Origin: a virus
DNA: 62,046 nucleotides
Reading direction: 5' to 3' (one strand)
IMG/VR virus record: IMGVR_UViG_3300009181_000079
Location: 1-62,046 of that record
The notes beneath the pieces were generated by a model. It was not told the origin of the DNA, searched no databases, and saw nothing but the letters and a program-made list of their open reading frames with translations. The translations under genes and the position numbers were made by a program. Shown here one piece after another: positions 16,180 to 23,345 of the stretch (the stretch's first letter is position 1; each line of letters begins with the position of its first letter).

Positions 16180-16377
16180 CTACTCCTCCGGATCGAACGA
16201 CTGCACCAGCTCATCATCCTCGCCCAGATAGACGTGGATCTTTCTGAGCCCCTCGAAGCTCTCAATGAGAACCCCTCCGAGCTTCTTGTTGTCCGAGTCC
16301 CTGTAGATGTTCACACAGATCCCGGTGGTCTCCTCTATCGAGGTGATGGTGACTCCATCGACTTTTCGTATTATCAT
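16180..16377 (-). CDS. Small uncharacterised protein
   Basis: 65 residues from the ATG at 16377, behind GAGGAGTAAAAC. Beta-strand-rich (MIIRKVDGVTITSIEETTG; CVNIYRDSDNKKLGGVLIE; KIHVYLGED). Not recognised. Confidence 0.5.
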   Translation of the reverse strand: MIIRKVDGVTITSIEETTGICVNIYRDSDNKKLGGVLIESFEGLRKIHVYLGEDDELVQSFDPEE

Positions 16378-16381
16378 AGTT

Positions 16382-16630
16382 TTACTCCTCTTCTTCTGCG
16401 CGCGTCTCGGCACTGAGGAAGATGGCGTTCTGGTCCAGATCCTCGAACCATGCGCCTTCTTCTGTTCCTGCCATGCTTGGCCTGCTGAGGTCATCTCCGC
16501 ACCCTGAGAACAGGGCCGTGATTTCACTCATAGCCTCATCGGCCTTCCGTATGGCATCCTTCTCCCCCTTGGCGGACACCTCTATGCAGACCGTGATGGT
16601 CACTGGTGTTTTGACGATGAATTTCGGCAT
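16382..16630 (-). CDS. Small uncharacterised protein
   Basis: 82 residues. A strand (KFIVKTPVTITVCIEVSAKGE) and a helix (KDAIRKADEAMSEITALF) followed by an acidic tail. The strand-helix unit resembles DUF-type small ferredoxin-like folds. Not recognised. Confidence 0.5.
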   Translation of the reverse strand: MPKFIVKTPVTITVCIEVSAKGEKDAIRKADEAMSEITALFSGCGDDLSRPSMAGTEEGAWFEDLDQNAIFLSAETRAEEEE

Positions 16631-16632
16631 AA

Positions 16633-17763
16633 CTACTCCAGAACGATACTGCGGTCCCCGACATTCACCAGCAGTTTGCTGAGTGATGCCTTGACCGTCT
16701 CTACGTCTTTCTTCACGCTCTCCCTCAGCTTGGTATCTGAGGACATCGCCTTGAGGTCGATGCCTGACACAAGTTGGTCGAGCTTCTTCATCTCGGCATC
16801 CAGCTCCGTGTCGTTGCAGATGTTTCTGCGTCCGAACGTGGCCAGGAACTCCTGGATGTTGGTGACTGTCGTGGCGTAGAACTTCTTCTTCTCGCCATTA
16901 TCCTTCGGAGTCAGACTATCCGTCAGCGTGCTCACCAAGTCCGAGACCGTCTGCCGCAGGAGTAGAACCCCATTGGCCTCGATCTCTTTCCAGGTCTCTT
17001 GCGCCTTCAGCTTGGCCTTCTCGTAGATCCGAACGTCGAATTGCTTCAACTCTTCCGGCACTCCGAAGCTCAGCCACTCATAGCCGAACGTGAACCGGCC
17101 CATTAACGTCTCCACAGCCGCGTAGTCGCGTTCGTTGTAGAGCGGCCCTAGGTTGACCGCCTCCGGGGTGATCTGAGCCGGATACGAGGCAACCAGGGCC
17201 TCTACCAGCTTCCTCAGCTCAACCTCGGTCTTCTCCGCCAGCATCTCGATCTCCGGGATGCGGGTGATGTCCACGACATGAGCTGCCTGGAACTTCACAT
17301 GCGGGATACCGAACGACGCAAACTCATCACGGCGATCCTGGACGAACTTCTGAAGGGCATCGTATTCCTTGGATGCCCACAGGGTCTTGTCCCCGCCCAC
17401 TAGCGCGAGGTTCAGGCCGCCCGATTTATCCGCAATCTCGCCACTCAGGCCGAGACCGAGCTTGGCCGAGTTTTCATTGATCTCGGACTCCAGCTTCATC
17501 ACAATGGCCTTCTCAGCCTTGGTGAGCTTCTTGGTCTTCGGCAGTGACCCGGCGAAGGAAACCCTCACCACGATCCTGCCAGCCAGCTCGGCGTTGATGT
17601 CCGCCACGCTGGTCACGACCTCTTTGATGCGCTCACGGGCTACTCGCTCCGCTTCTTCCAGGTTCATCTGGGTGCATTCTGCCTGGATGTCGTTGTGCCA
17701 CATCTCATCAATGGCCTCGCCAACTTTGTAGTTCTTGCGTGCGTATTCTTGGTATTTAGTCAT
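16633..17763 (-). CDS. DUF3150-like protein, partner candidate of the AAA+ ATPase
   Basis: 376 residues, helical. Its size, the position near an AAA+ gene, and the mix of central (KFVQDRRDEFASFGIPHVKF) and C-terminal helices resemble DUF3150-type proteins, which often accompany MoxR-like ATPases. The match is by architecture and context, not by a checked profile. It ends in GDRSIVLE, almost the same last eight residues as the unrelated 327-residue protein at 21713-22696 (GDRAIVLE). The start is preceded by AAGGAGATAAATAAC. Confidence 0.5.
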   Translation of the reverse strand: MTKYQEYARKNYKVGEAIDEMWHNDIQAECTQMNLEEAERVARERIKEVVTSVADINAELAGRIVVRVSFAGSLPKTKKLTKAEKAIVMKLESEINENSAKLGLGLSGEIADKSGGLNLALVGGDKTLWASKEYDALQKFVQDRRDEFASFGIPHVKFQAAHVVDITRIPEIEMLAEKTEVELRKLVEALVASYPAQITPEAVNLGPLYNERDYAAVETLMGRFTFGYEWLSFGVPEELKQFDVRIYEKAKLKAQETWKEIEANGVLLLRQTVSDLVSTLTDSLTPKDNGEKKKFYATTVTNIQEFLATFGRRNICNDTELDAEMKKLDQLVSGIDLKAMSSDTKLRESVKKDVETVKASLSKLLVNVGDRSIVLE

Positions 17764-17764
17764 G

Positions 17765-17971
17765 TTATTTATCTCCTTCTTCGTCTATCTTGCTCTTGAT
17801 CTGGTCGTGTGTGTTCGACCAGTCAATATCATCACCTATCTCTGCTGCTGCGGCCCACTCCGGGCCTTCTTCCATTCCGAACATCTCCGGGGTCCAGTAG
17901 GCAAAGACGACATTCTGGATGCCGGCCTTGCGCTCTTTCTGGAGGAGTCGGATCGCATCGTCGATGCTCAT
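17765..17971 (-). CDS. Small uncharacterised protein
   Basis: 68 residues from the ATG at 17971. N-terminal helix (MSIDDAIRLLQKERKAG), a strand (NVVFAYWTPEMFGM) and an acidic tail. Part of the cassette with the AAA+ gene. Not recognised. Confidence 0.5.
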   Translation of the reverse strand: MSIDDAIRLLQKERKAGIQNVVFAYWTPEMFGMEEGPEWAAAAEIGDDIDWSNTHDQIKSKIDEEGDK

Positions 17972-17984
17972 GTTAGTTTCCTTT

Positions 17985-18203
17985 CTAGTGCTGATGCGTG
18001 GTTTGAGACCCATCCGCATGATGATGCGTGTGGACCTTGCCGCTCTTATTCGATACCACCTTGAAGGTGCCGCCGCTGTCGCGCTCGACATTCTTCACGA
18101 ACTCCTCTGCAACGATGTGCAGGTCTCTATCACTGATCAAGTCTGTGGTCAGCTTGATGATACCACCCGGAAGGATGGTTCCTTTGATTTGGTTATCAGC
18201 CAT
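17985..18203 (-). CDS. DUF2997-like small protein with His-rich tail
   Basis: 72 residues. The N-terminal half (IKGTILPGGIIKLTTDLI) follows the pattern of DUF2997, a small protein encoded beside Ycf46-type ATPases and DUF1257 proteins in cyanobacteria and some phages. The C-terminus has VHTHHHADGSQTTHQH, a likely metal-binding tail. It is preceded by AAAGGAGCAAAATAAC. The family call rests on pattern and neighbourhood. Confidence 0.45.
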   Translation of the reverse strand: MADNQIKGTILPGGIIKLTTDLISDRDLHIVAEEFVKNVERDSGGTFKVVSNKSGKVHTHHHADGSQTTHQH

Positions 18204-18204
18204 G

Positions 18205-18555
18205 TTATTTTGCTCCTTTATCTATCACGAAGTCGAACTCACTGGTCCAAGTAAGGGTGATTTTGGTCGCCTTATACTTGTCCGTGTTATTGTCCGACAC
18301 TTGCTTCTTGATGTTGGCTTTCCCAACATATTGACCCAGGGCTACCAGGTTCATTCCGGTGCTGCTGGTCAGCTTCCCGTCCCTGTATTCCCCGCTCTGG
18401 TATTCCCCGGTGGTCTTATCGACCCCGGAGAACGCCACTGTCTTTCCGATCACTCGGGTGGTGAACCCCATCTCTTCCAGCCCCTTGGCCAGAAGGTTGA
18501 TGTCAGGCACGTCATTGAGCGCCTGAGTGACCGATCGCGTTGCGTAGCACGGCAC
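18205..18555 (-). CDS. DUF1257/Ycf35-like small protein
   Basis: 116 residues, GTG start one base after the preceding stop. It has a helix (INLLAKGLEEMGFTTRV), then beta strands with a turn rich in Gly/Thr. This matches the layout of small alpha/beta proteins encoded next to AAA+ ATPases in the Ycf46/DUF1257/DUF2997 gene neighbourhood. Inference from length, fold pattern and context; a profile search would decide. Confidence 0.45.
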   Translation of the reverse strand: MPCYATRSVTQALNDVPDINLLAKGLEEMGFTTRVIGKTVAFSGVDKTTGEYQSGEYRDGKLTSSTGMNLVALGQYVGKANIKKQVSDNNTDKYKATKITLTWTSEFDFVIDKGAK

Positions 18556-18556
18556 C

Positions 18557-18691
18557 TTACTCGCCCTCCTCTTTTGGTTCCCATGAGTCCATCGCGTTAT
18601 CGAACGCGCACTTGATGGACTCCTTGCTTGCGCCAGCGTCCAGATACGGCCAGATCAAATCGATCAGGTCGTTGATGAGTTCTTCGTTCAT
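18557..18691 (-). CDS. Small NEEL...IWPYLD protein, paralogue 2
   Basis: 44 residues, directly downstream of the AAA+ gene. It begins MNEELINDLIDLIWPYLD and ends DNAMDSWEPKEEGE, the same start and end as the paralogue at 13913-14083. The two proteins differ mainly by a deleted middle. An RBS (AAGGAAA) precedes it. Confidence 0.6.
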   Translation of the reverse strand: MNEELINDLIDLIWPYLDAGASKESIKCAFDNAMDSWEPKEEGE

Positions 18692-18702
18692 GTTTTCCTT
18701 TC

Positions 18703-20220
18703 TTAGTTATTCCCGGCGCCCTTGATGGCCATTTTCCGGATGCTTGCTATATCCAGGGTCTTCTTCGTGGTGAAGTATCCCGGATAGTTCACGGAGAGGT
18801 ATTTACCGTCAGCCTCTTTCCGCATCTTGTCCAGCCCGTCACCCATGGATGCAACCACAGGACTGATGAACTGGGCCGCCTCGGTGAGCGGGATACCGAA
18901 CTCCCACGCAATCTCCGAGCAGCGCTCTATCTCTGCGCCCGTCCAGCCATTACAGACAGGCAGCTCGCCAGTGACTCCGAACTTGTTCATGTAGAAGTCC
19001 CAGATTGGTTTCTGCTGAGCTTCCGTGAGAACATCGAAGAAGAAGATGGTGCCGAAGCGTCTCTTCATCTGCGGAGCGATGTCCTCCATGCTGTTCGTGG
19101 TGCCGATGAACAGCACCCGGTTCCCGAAGCGATTCCAGAGCGTCCCTACGGCCGCCCTGATCATTCGCTCGGAGTCCGACACGATGCCACCCTTCATCTC
19201 GCCCTGGTCCCAGTTGATGAACATGGCCTTACACGCATCGGCGATTGCACCGCCGAGCTGAGTCTTGCCTGTCCCTGCGACACCGTTGAAGATGCCGCCG
19301 CGCCAGCCATAGTTCTGCATGGCACCAAGCATGACCGACCGAGCATCACGGTTGATGCCGTTCGAGTCACCCTGACCTGCGGACTGGTCGCCCATCTCAT
19401 CAATGAGCACCACAGCCAGCGGGCACAGTTTGCCGCCAGCCTTCATCCTGCCCCACTTCTTGCCCTGCTCCAGGCCGGCAAGTTGGTCGAGGGTCATCTT
19501 GTTCTCAATGACGCTCAAGCCTGCCGTGGCGTTGACCGCCGCGATAGACCCGCTCCTCAAGATATTGATGTTGAAGCCGCTCTTGCTTGCTGCTGCGGAG
19601 CATAACTGCTCAACACCAAACGAACTCAGACCTCGAAGGGTATCCGATACCTCGGACAGATCCTCCTTGGATGGCTCCCCGATCTTCGATGCCCGCGCAA
19701 TGTTTTTGGCGATCTGGATGCGTTCCTCGTCACCTGGGGGTGGCGATACGATCACCTCGAAGTCATTCCCGATCTCCGCGTTCGCTACGAACTTCGGACA
19801 CAGGAATACCAAGTGCCTGTTGCTCGACTTGAACTCATCCCGACAGTTGCGGATGCACTGGATATACAGCGCCCGAACCGTCTCATCCCTGTGTTGCAAC
19901 AGCAGATGGATGTCGTCAATCACCAGGATCGACTTCGGGGGCAGCAGGTCGAGCGCTCTCTGTAAGCACTCTTCCAACTTCGCCGTGGTCAGTGCCGGCT
20001 CTTTGTCGCTGTTCATGACGCCAGAGGCCAGCGCCCCCGCGTCATTGATTCCGATCGCACCACGAGCCATATCGTGATGCAGAAGGGCCATCCCATTCGC
20101 TTTCTCCTTGATCCCATCATTGATGTCAGACAGCGTGTATTGGTAGTTGTCTGTCTCTACAACGATGAACGGGAAGGCCCGACTCACACGCTGTAGGAGC
20201 GTTTCGATGTGTTTCTTCAT
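18703..20220 (-). CDS. AAA+ ATPase, Ycf46-like, with permuted motif order
   Basis: 505 residues. The N-terminal domain is a degenerate AAA module with a Walker B-like SILVIDDIHLLL (97-108) and no Walker A. In the second module the acidic VVLIDEMGDQ (270-279) comes before Walker A GVAGTGKTQ (313-321). Then follow a DSERMIRAA stretch (349-357), sensor-1 TTN (374-376), arginine finger RRF (387-389) and a sensor-2-like WTGAEIER (426-433). In normal AAA+ proteins Walker B follows Walker A. This order has appeared to me in other phage ATPases, so it may be a family trait. The enzyme probably remodels protein complexes. Neighbours are DUF1257-, DUF2997- and DUF3150-like genes. Confidence 0.75.
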   Translation of the reverse strand: MKKHIETLLQRVSRAFPFIVVETDNYQYTLSDINDGIKEKANGMALLHHDMARGAIGINDAGALASGVMNSDKEPALTTAKLEECLQRALDLLPPKSILVIDDIHLLLQHRDETVRALYIQCIRNCRDEFKSSNRHLVFLCPKFVANAEIGNDFEVIVSPPPGDEERIQIAKNIARASKIGEPSKEDLSEVSDTLRGLSSFGVEQLCSAAASKSGFNINILRSGSIAAVNATAGLSVIENKMTLDQLAGLEQGKKWGRMKAGGKLCPLAVVLIDEMGDQSAGQGDSNGINRDARSVMLGAMQNYGWRGGIFNGVAGTGKTQLGGAIADACKAMFINWDQGEMKGGIVSDSERMIRAAVGTLWNRFGNRVLFIGTTNSMEDIAPQMKRRFGTIFFFDVLTEAQQKPIWDFYMNKFGVTGELPVCNGWTGAEIERCSEIAWEFGIPLTEAAQFISPVVASMGDGLDKMRKEADGKYLSVNYPGYFTTKKTLDIASIRKMAIKGAGNN

Positions 20221-20221
20221 G

Positions 20222-20356
20222 CTACTTGTTCTCCTTCTTCACTGCTGCCCAAAGGACCATCAAGAATACGATGGCCACTCCAACTATCCCCACAGCCTCA
20301 TGGCCGTGGATATGCGGCGCACCTTCAACGTGCGCGATGATGATTTGATTGATCAT
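20222..20356 (-). CDS. Small single-span membrane protein
   Basis: 44 residues, start at 20356 behind AAAGGAGAAATAAC, stop one base before the AAA+ start. One hydrophobic helix (VGIVGVAIVFLMVLWAAV) with a short charged C-tail (KKENK). The N-terminal half has several His (HIHGH). Not recognised; it could anchor or regulate the AAA+ machine. Confidence 0.55.
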   Translation of the reverse strand: MINQIIIAHVEGAPHIHGHEAVGIVGVAIVFLMVLWAAVKKENK

Positions 20357-20357
20357 G

Positions 20358-20762
20358 TTATTTCTCCTTTTTCACTGTCTCAGCGAGCTTGTTCAAAAAG
20401 CTCATAACTCTTCTCCGGCCCTTCCAGCGCTCAGCGTTGGGAGAGGGCCACACTTCCTTTAACGACTCCATATACTCCTTGCTCGCCATTGGGATAGGCG
20501 CGCAGATGTGATCCAAGAACATCAGGTGGTAGGCTCTCACGAGTCCCTTCCCATCTGGCCCCGGAACCACATAGTCATTGGTATGCGGGCAGTTGATCGG
20601 GCAGTATCCGCAGTCGTCATCAATGAAGTGAACGTGCAGATCATCCGGCCCTTCCTGCCAGCAATGACTTACCGGGATTCTGATCCCGCAGTCATCCAAG
20701 CCCCGGTTGGTGTGCTTCCAGGCATAGCCCGAGCCCCTCCGGAATAGGATTTCGAGGAACAT
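20358..20762 (-). CDS. Uncharacterised protein with Cys/His-rich middle
   Basis: 134 residues from the ATGA overlap at 20762. The centre (DDCGYCPINCPHTNDY) has four Cys/His within about 15 residues, a likely metal site, preceded by HVHFIDDDCGYC. The N-terminus is basic (FRRGSGYAWKHTN), the C-terminus a helix. Not recognised. Confidence 0.55.
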   Translation of the reverse strand: MFLEILFRRGSGYAWKHTNRGLDDCGIRIPVSHCWQEGPDDLHVHFIDDDCGYCPINCPHTNDYVVPGPDGKGLVRAYHLMFLDHICAPIPMASKEYMESLKEVWPSPNAERWKGRRRVMSFLNKLAETVKKEK

Positions 20763-21364
20763 CAGTATGATTCCTCTAACGAGAGATCTCCGATAAACAC
20801 ACCGTCCACCGTCAGGTGAATCATCAGCTCCTCGTCCCGCCAGGCGCCATTGCAGCAGGTCATCGCGCATCTCACGTTGGTCATGGCGTCTGCGTAGTTC
20901 GATCCGCCGTAGCAGACCTCGCCAGCATACACGCCACCATTGACCTTGGCCGCGGCGTAGTCTTTGTATTGGCTTGCCCTCCAGAACTCGATGTCGAACC
21001 TCTCGACCGACATCCAGCTTGTAACAGGCGATCTCCCTGCTGCCACATGGGCGTCCGAGATCTTCTCAAGCAGCGTCTTTGGCTCCAGGGATTCCTGAAT
21101 GTAGTCATCCAGTCCCGGGATAGTGAAGTCGCCAACCACGCCCTCTTCCCCGCAAGTGTTGCACTTGCAGAACGAGGTAGCGTCCCACGAATGATCTCCA
21201 GTATCATCCGTGGTCATATCGGTCATGGTGCATATCCCAGTGAACTCGACGCGGAAGTTATTCCGCTCCCCACATGCAGAGCACGCAATGTTATTGCAAA
21301 TGTTCTTCATGATGGGCGAGTTCCTGAACGTCAGCACGAACTCCTCTTTGGTTATTTTCTTCAT
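20762..21364 (-). CDS. Uncharacterised zinc-ribbon protein
   Basis: 200 residues. Two CxxC pairs (CSACGERNNF about 27-37 and CKCNTCGEEG about 66-76) would form one zinc ribbon. The C-terminal half is mixed alpha/beta with EFWRASQYKDYAAAKVNGG. It overlaps its downstream neighbour by ATGA. Not recognised. Confidence 0.55.
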   Translation of the reverse strand: MKKITKEEFVLTFRNSPIMKNICNNIACSACGERNNFRVEFTGICTMTDMTTDDTGDHSWDATSFCKCNTCGEEGVVGDFTIPGLDDYIQESLEPKTLLEKISDAHVAAGRSPVTSWMSVERFDIEFWRASQYKDYAAAKVNGGVYAGEVCYGGSNYADAMTNVRCAMTCCNGAWRDEELMIHLTVDGVFIGDLSLEESY

Positions 21365-21365
21365 A

Positions 21366-21485
21366 CTACTTCCTCCTATTTTTCTTCTTCTTGGTCAGGA
21401 AGGGAGCCAGCATCAACATGATGCCAAGCACCTCCATGACCGTCTCGGCTGCCTTGACCCACTTGGCCTTGGTCTCCTTACTCAT
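21366..21485 (-). CDS. Small membrane peptide with polybasic tail
   Basis: 39 residues, start at 21485 overlapping the upstream stop (ATGA), ending TAG. One hydrophobic helix (VMEVLGIMLMLAPFL) followed by KKKKNRRK. Possible membrane-bound effector or scaffold; not recognised. Confidence 0.5.
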   Translation of the reverse strand: MSKETKAKWVKAAETVMEVLGIMLMLAPFLTKKKKNRRK

Positions 21486-21709
21486 ATCTCCACTCCCTCT
21501 CTCCTCGCCCAGCGGTATAGACCCTCATCATTGAGGATCCATCCTCGCAGGTCATCGTCATCCAGCCTTGGTGGGGCGTGGTGATGGTCTGACCCGCTCT
21601 TTGGGCAGTCACAACTCGCCTGTCTCGGAACGAAGCTGAGAGCGCGCCCTGCGCACGCATCCAGCTCGGGCCGGTTCTCTTCGATGAACTCTTCGATTGT
21701 TTTGCTCAT
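21482..21709 (-). CDS. Small Cys/His-containing protein
   Basis: 75 residues. N-terminal helix (TIEEFIEENRPELDACAG), then C-D-C with HHH (CDCPKSGSDHHHAPPR) and an aromatic C-terminus (DDLRGWILNDEGLYRWARREG), consistent with a small metal-binding fold. Not recognised. Confidence 0.5.
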   Translation of the reverse strand: MSKTIEEFIEENRPELDACAGRALSFVPRQASCDCPKSGSDHHHAPPRLDDDDLRGWILNDEGLYRWARREGVEI

Positions 21710-21712
21710 ATT

Positions 21713-22696
21713 TTACTCCAACACTATCGCCCTGTCCCCAGTATTCTGAGCGGGCTTCATTCTCTCCTGGATGGCAGCAAGCTCTTCAGCCTTGCTCTCC
21801 AAATCCCAGTTCTCGCGTTGCAGGTCGGAGATTCTCTCCTCCGACTCCTTCTTGGCGAACGTCAGTCGCAGCTTCAGCACGACTGCCAGCAGATCAATGC
21901 GATCAACCAGCAATTCGTCATTGTAGCCGAACGAGTAGAGGCTCGTCCGCATTTTCTCTGGCAGGCCGCCGAGATTCCATGGGTTTTGCTTCACCCACTT
22001 GGCATACTCCTCGCCGCGCCCAATGGCGCTTGCGATGTCGGCAGCCCGCTGTCTCTCCCGCTCAGCTTGCTCATGTGCTCTGCGTGCATCGGTAGCAGCG
22101 TTGATCTTCGCCTCATAGGCTTCAAGGATCTCCGTGTTCCGATGCCGGTTCGCTTCCTCGCCCACGATGATCTTCTCGATCTTCGCAGATGGCAGTTTGA
22201 ACCACTTGCAGGCCTCCAGCGCCTCAGGAAGGTGCCGGTAGCGGTGTAGGTATTCCCGGGCGATAATCCCCGCCCTGGTGCCCTTCCTGTGCCCAGGAAC
22301 GACCCTCCACTCATCGAGGTGGTATTCCCTCAGCGACTCCGGAGTGACATGGAGCGATTGCCCACGACCGCCGAAGTCCACATGAAAGACCTTGACCTTG
22401 GCACGCTTCAGGGCGTTCTCTACCTCCCTGCGGTGCCCCGGCGTGACCGTGGAACCAAAGTTATTGATGTCCACAACACAGCACCGGGTTTTTCCCTTCC
22501 CGATGAACCTCGCGATGGTAGTCCGATAGGAGAGGAACTGCTCCCCAGTGAACCCCATCCTGCTCTTCCTGTGGCGACCATCCGGCGCAGATTGCTCTGC
22601 GAAGGCTTTCACCATCTCATGCTCCGACTTGAAGTGCTTGTAGCCCTTCGAGATCGGAGTGTCGCTCAATGAGCCATACATCCCGCTGAATCCCAT
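21713..22696 (-). CDS. Uncharacterised protein with GDRAIVLE C-terminal tail
   Basis: 327 residues. The N-terminal half is alpha/beta with motifs such as CCVVDINNFGSTVTPGHRR. The C-terminal half is a long charged coiled coil. The last eight residues (GDRAIVLE) match those of the DUF3150-like protein at 16633-17763 (GDRSIVLE) although the rest is unrelated. RBS AAAGGAGAATAACG. Not recognised. Confidence 0.6.
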   Translation of the reverse strand: MGFSGMYGSLSDTPISKGYKHFKSEHEMVKAFAEQSAPDGRHRKSRMGFTGEQFLSYRTTIARFIGKGKTRCCVVDINNFGSTVTPGHRREVENALKRAKVKVFHVDFGGRGQSLHVTPESLREYHLDEWRVVPGHRKGTRAGIIAREYLHRYRHLPEALEACKWFKLPSAKIEKIIVGEEANRHRNTEILEAYEAKINAATDARRAHEQAERERQRAADIASAIGRGEEYAKWVKQNPWNLGGLPEKMRTSLYSFGYNDELLVDRIDLLAVVLKLRLTFAKKESEERISDLQRENWDLESKAEELAAIQERMKPAQNTGDRAIVLE

Positions 22697-22698
22697 CG

Positions 22699-22989
22699 TT
22701 ATTCTCCTTTCGTCTTATCTGTGACCTCGATCCCCGCTGCCTTGAAATAGGCCGCAATGGTCTCGAAGTCCGCTCTCTGATACTCTGGCATCAGCTCTTC
22801 CAGCAGCGGGATGTCTTCCCCGCCACCGAGCTCTGCCATCTCCCTGGTCATCGGAAGCATGGAGGTCAGCGCCATCGCATCCGGGCCGGTCTTTGTAAAG
22901 AACAACCCGGAGCGAGGAACCGCCCACACTCCGCCGATACTCAGCATGTCGCACTGCTGGCGCGACCATCGGATGTGCGCCGGGCTCAT
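22699..22989 (-). CDS. Small uncharacterised protein
   Basis: 96 residues from the ATGA overlap at 22989. A Trp- and Arg-containing N-terminus (HIRWSRQQCDMLSIGGVWAV) is followed by FFTKTGPDAMALTSMLPMTREMA and a short acidic helix. The first segment resembles the start of phage replication or recombination accessory proteins, but I do not recognise it. Confidence 0.5.
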   Translation of the reverse strand: MSPAHIRWSRQQCDMLSIGGVWAVPRSGLFFTKTGPDAMALTSMLPMTREMAELGGGEDIPLLEELMPEYQRADFETIAAYFKAAGIEVTDKTKGE

Positions 22990-23345
22990 TGCCATGTCTC
23001 CGGCTCCTCGCCATTGGCGTGATACAGAACGCAGTCCACGCACACGTCGAAGTGGGTGATTTCCCGCCCCGGCTTCTGTGCCTCCCACATTGTCTCCGCG
23101 ATGACCCCGTGCGCCGGGTATCGCTGGCCGCCCAGCGTGGACCCGCAACTGTCGCAGGAGGCTGAGTTCACAAAGAACCCCTCCTCCACGGCCGCCCTGC
23201 GGCGCTCATGCTCTTGACCAAACCACTGATCGCCATCAGCGCCCGGCGCTTCTAGCCCGCACTCCTCACAGCCAGGGCAAGCCCCGACCGAGAAGAAATG
23301 CACGCCCTTCAGGTTGCGCTCCACTGCTTCAGTGAAGGCGCTCAC
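22986..23345 (-). CDS. Small multi-Cys protein (GACPGCEECG)
   Basis: 119 residues from a GTG at 23345 that overlaps the upstream stop (GTGA). The longer ATG at 23393 would overlap the upstream gene by about 50 bases. The motif FFSVGACPGCEECGL and a later CDSCGS plus CVDCV give eight Cys in four pairs, a probable two-zinc fold. Related small phage proteins with this opening are widespread; function unknown. Confidence 0.6.
   Translation of the reverse strand: MSAFTEAVERNLKGVHFFSVGACPGCEECGLEAPGADGDQWFGQEHERRRAAVEEGFFVNSASCDSCGSTLGGQRYPAHGVIAETMWEAQKPGREITHFDVCVDCVLYHANGEEPETWQ

Noticed and set aside
22990-23148. Upstream extension of the gene ending at 22699
   Set aside because: The extension overlaps the neighbouring multi-Cys gene in another frame; the ATGA overlap at 22989 fits the operon pattern.
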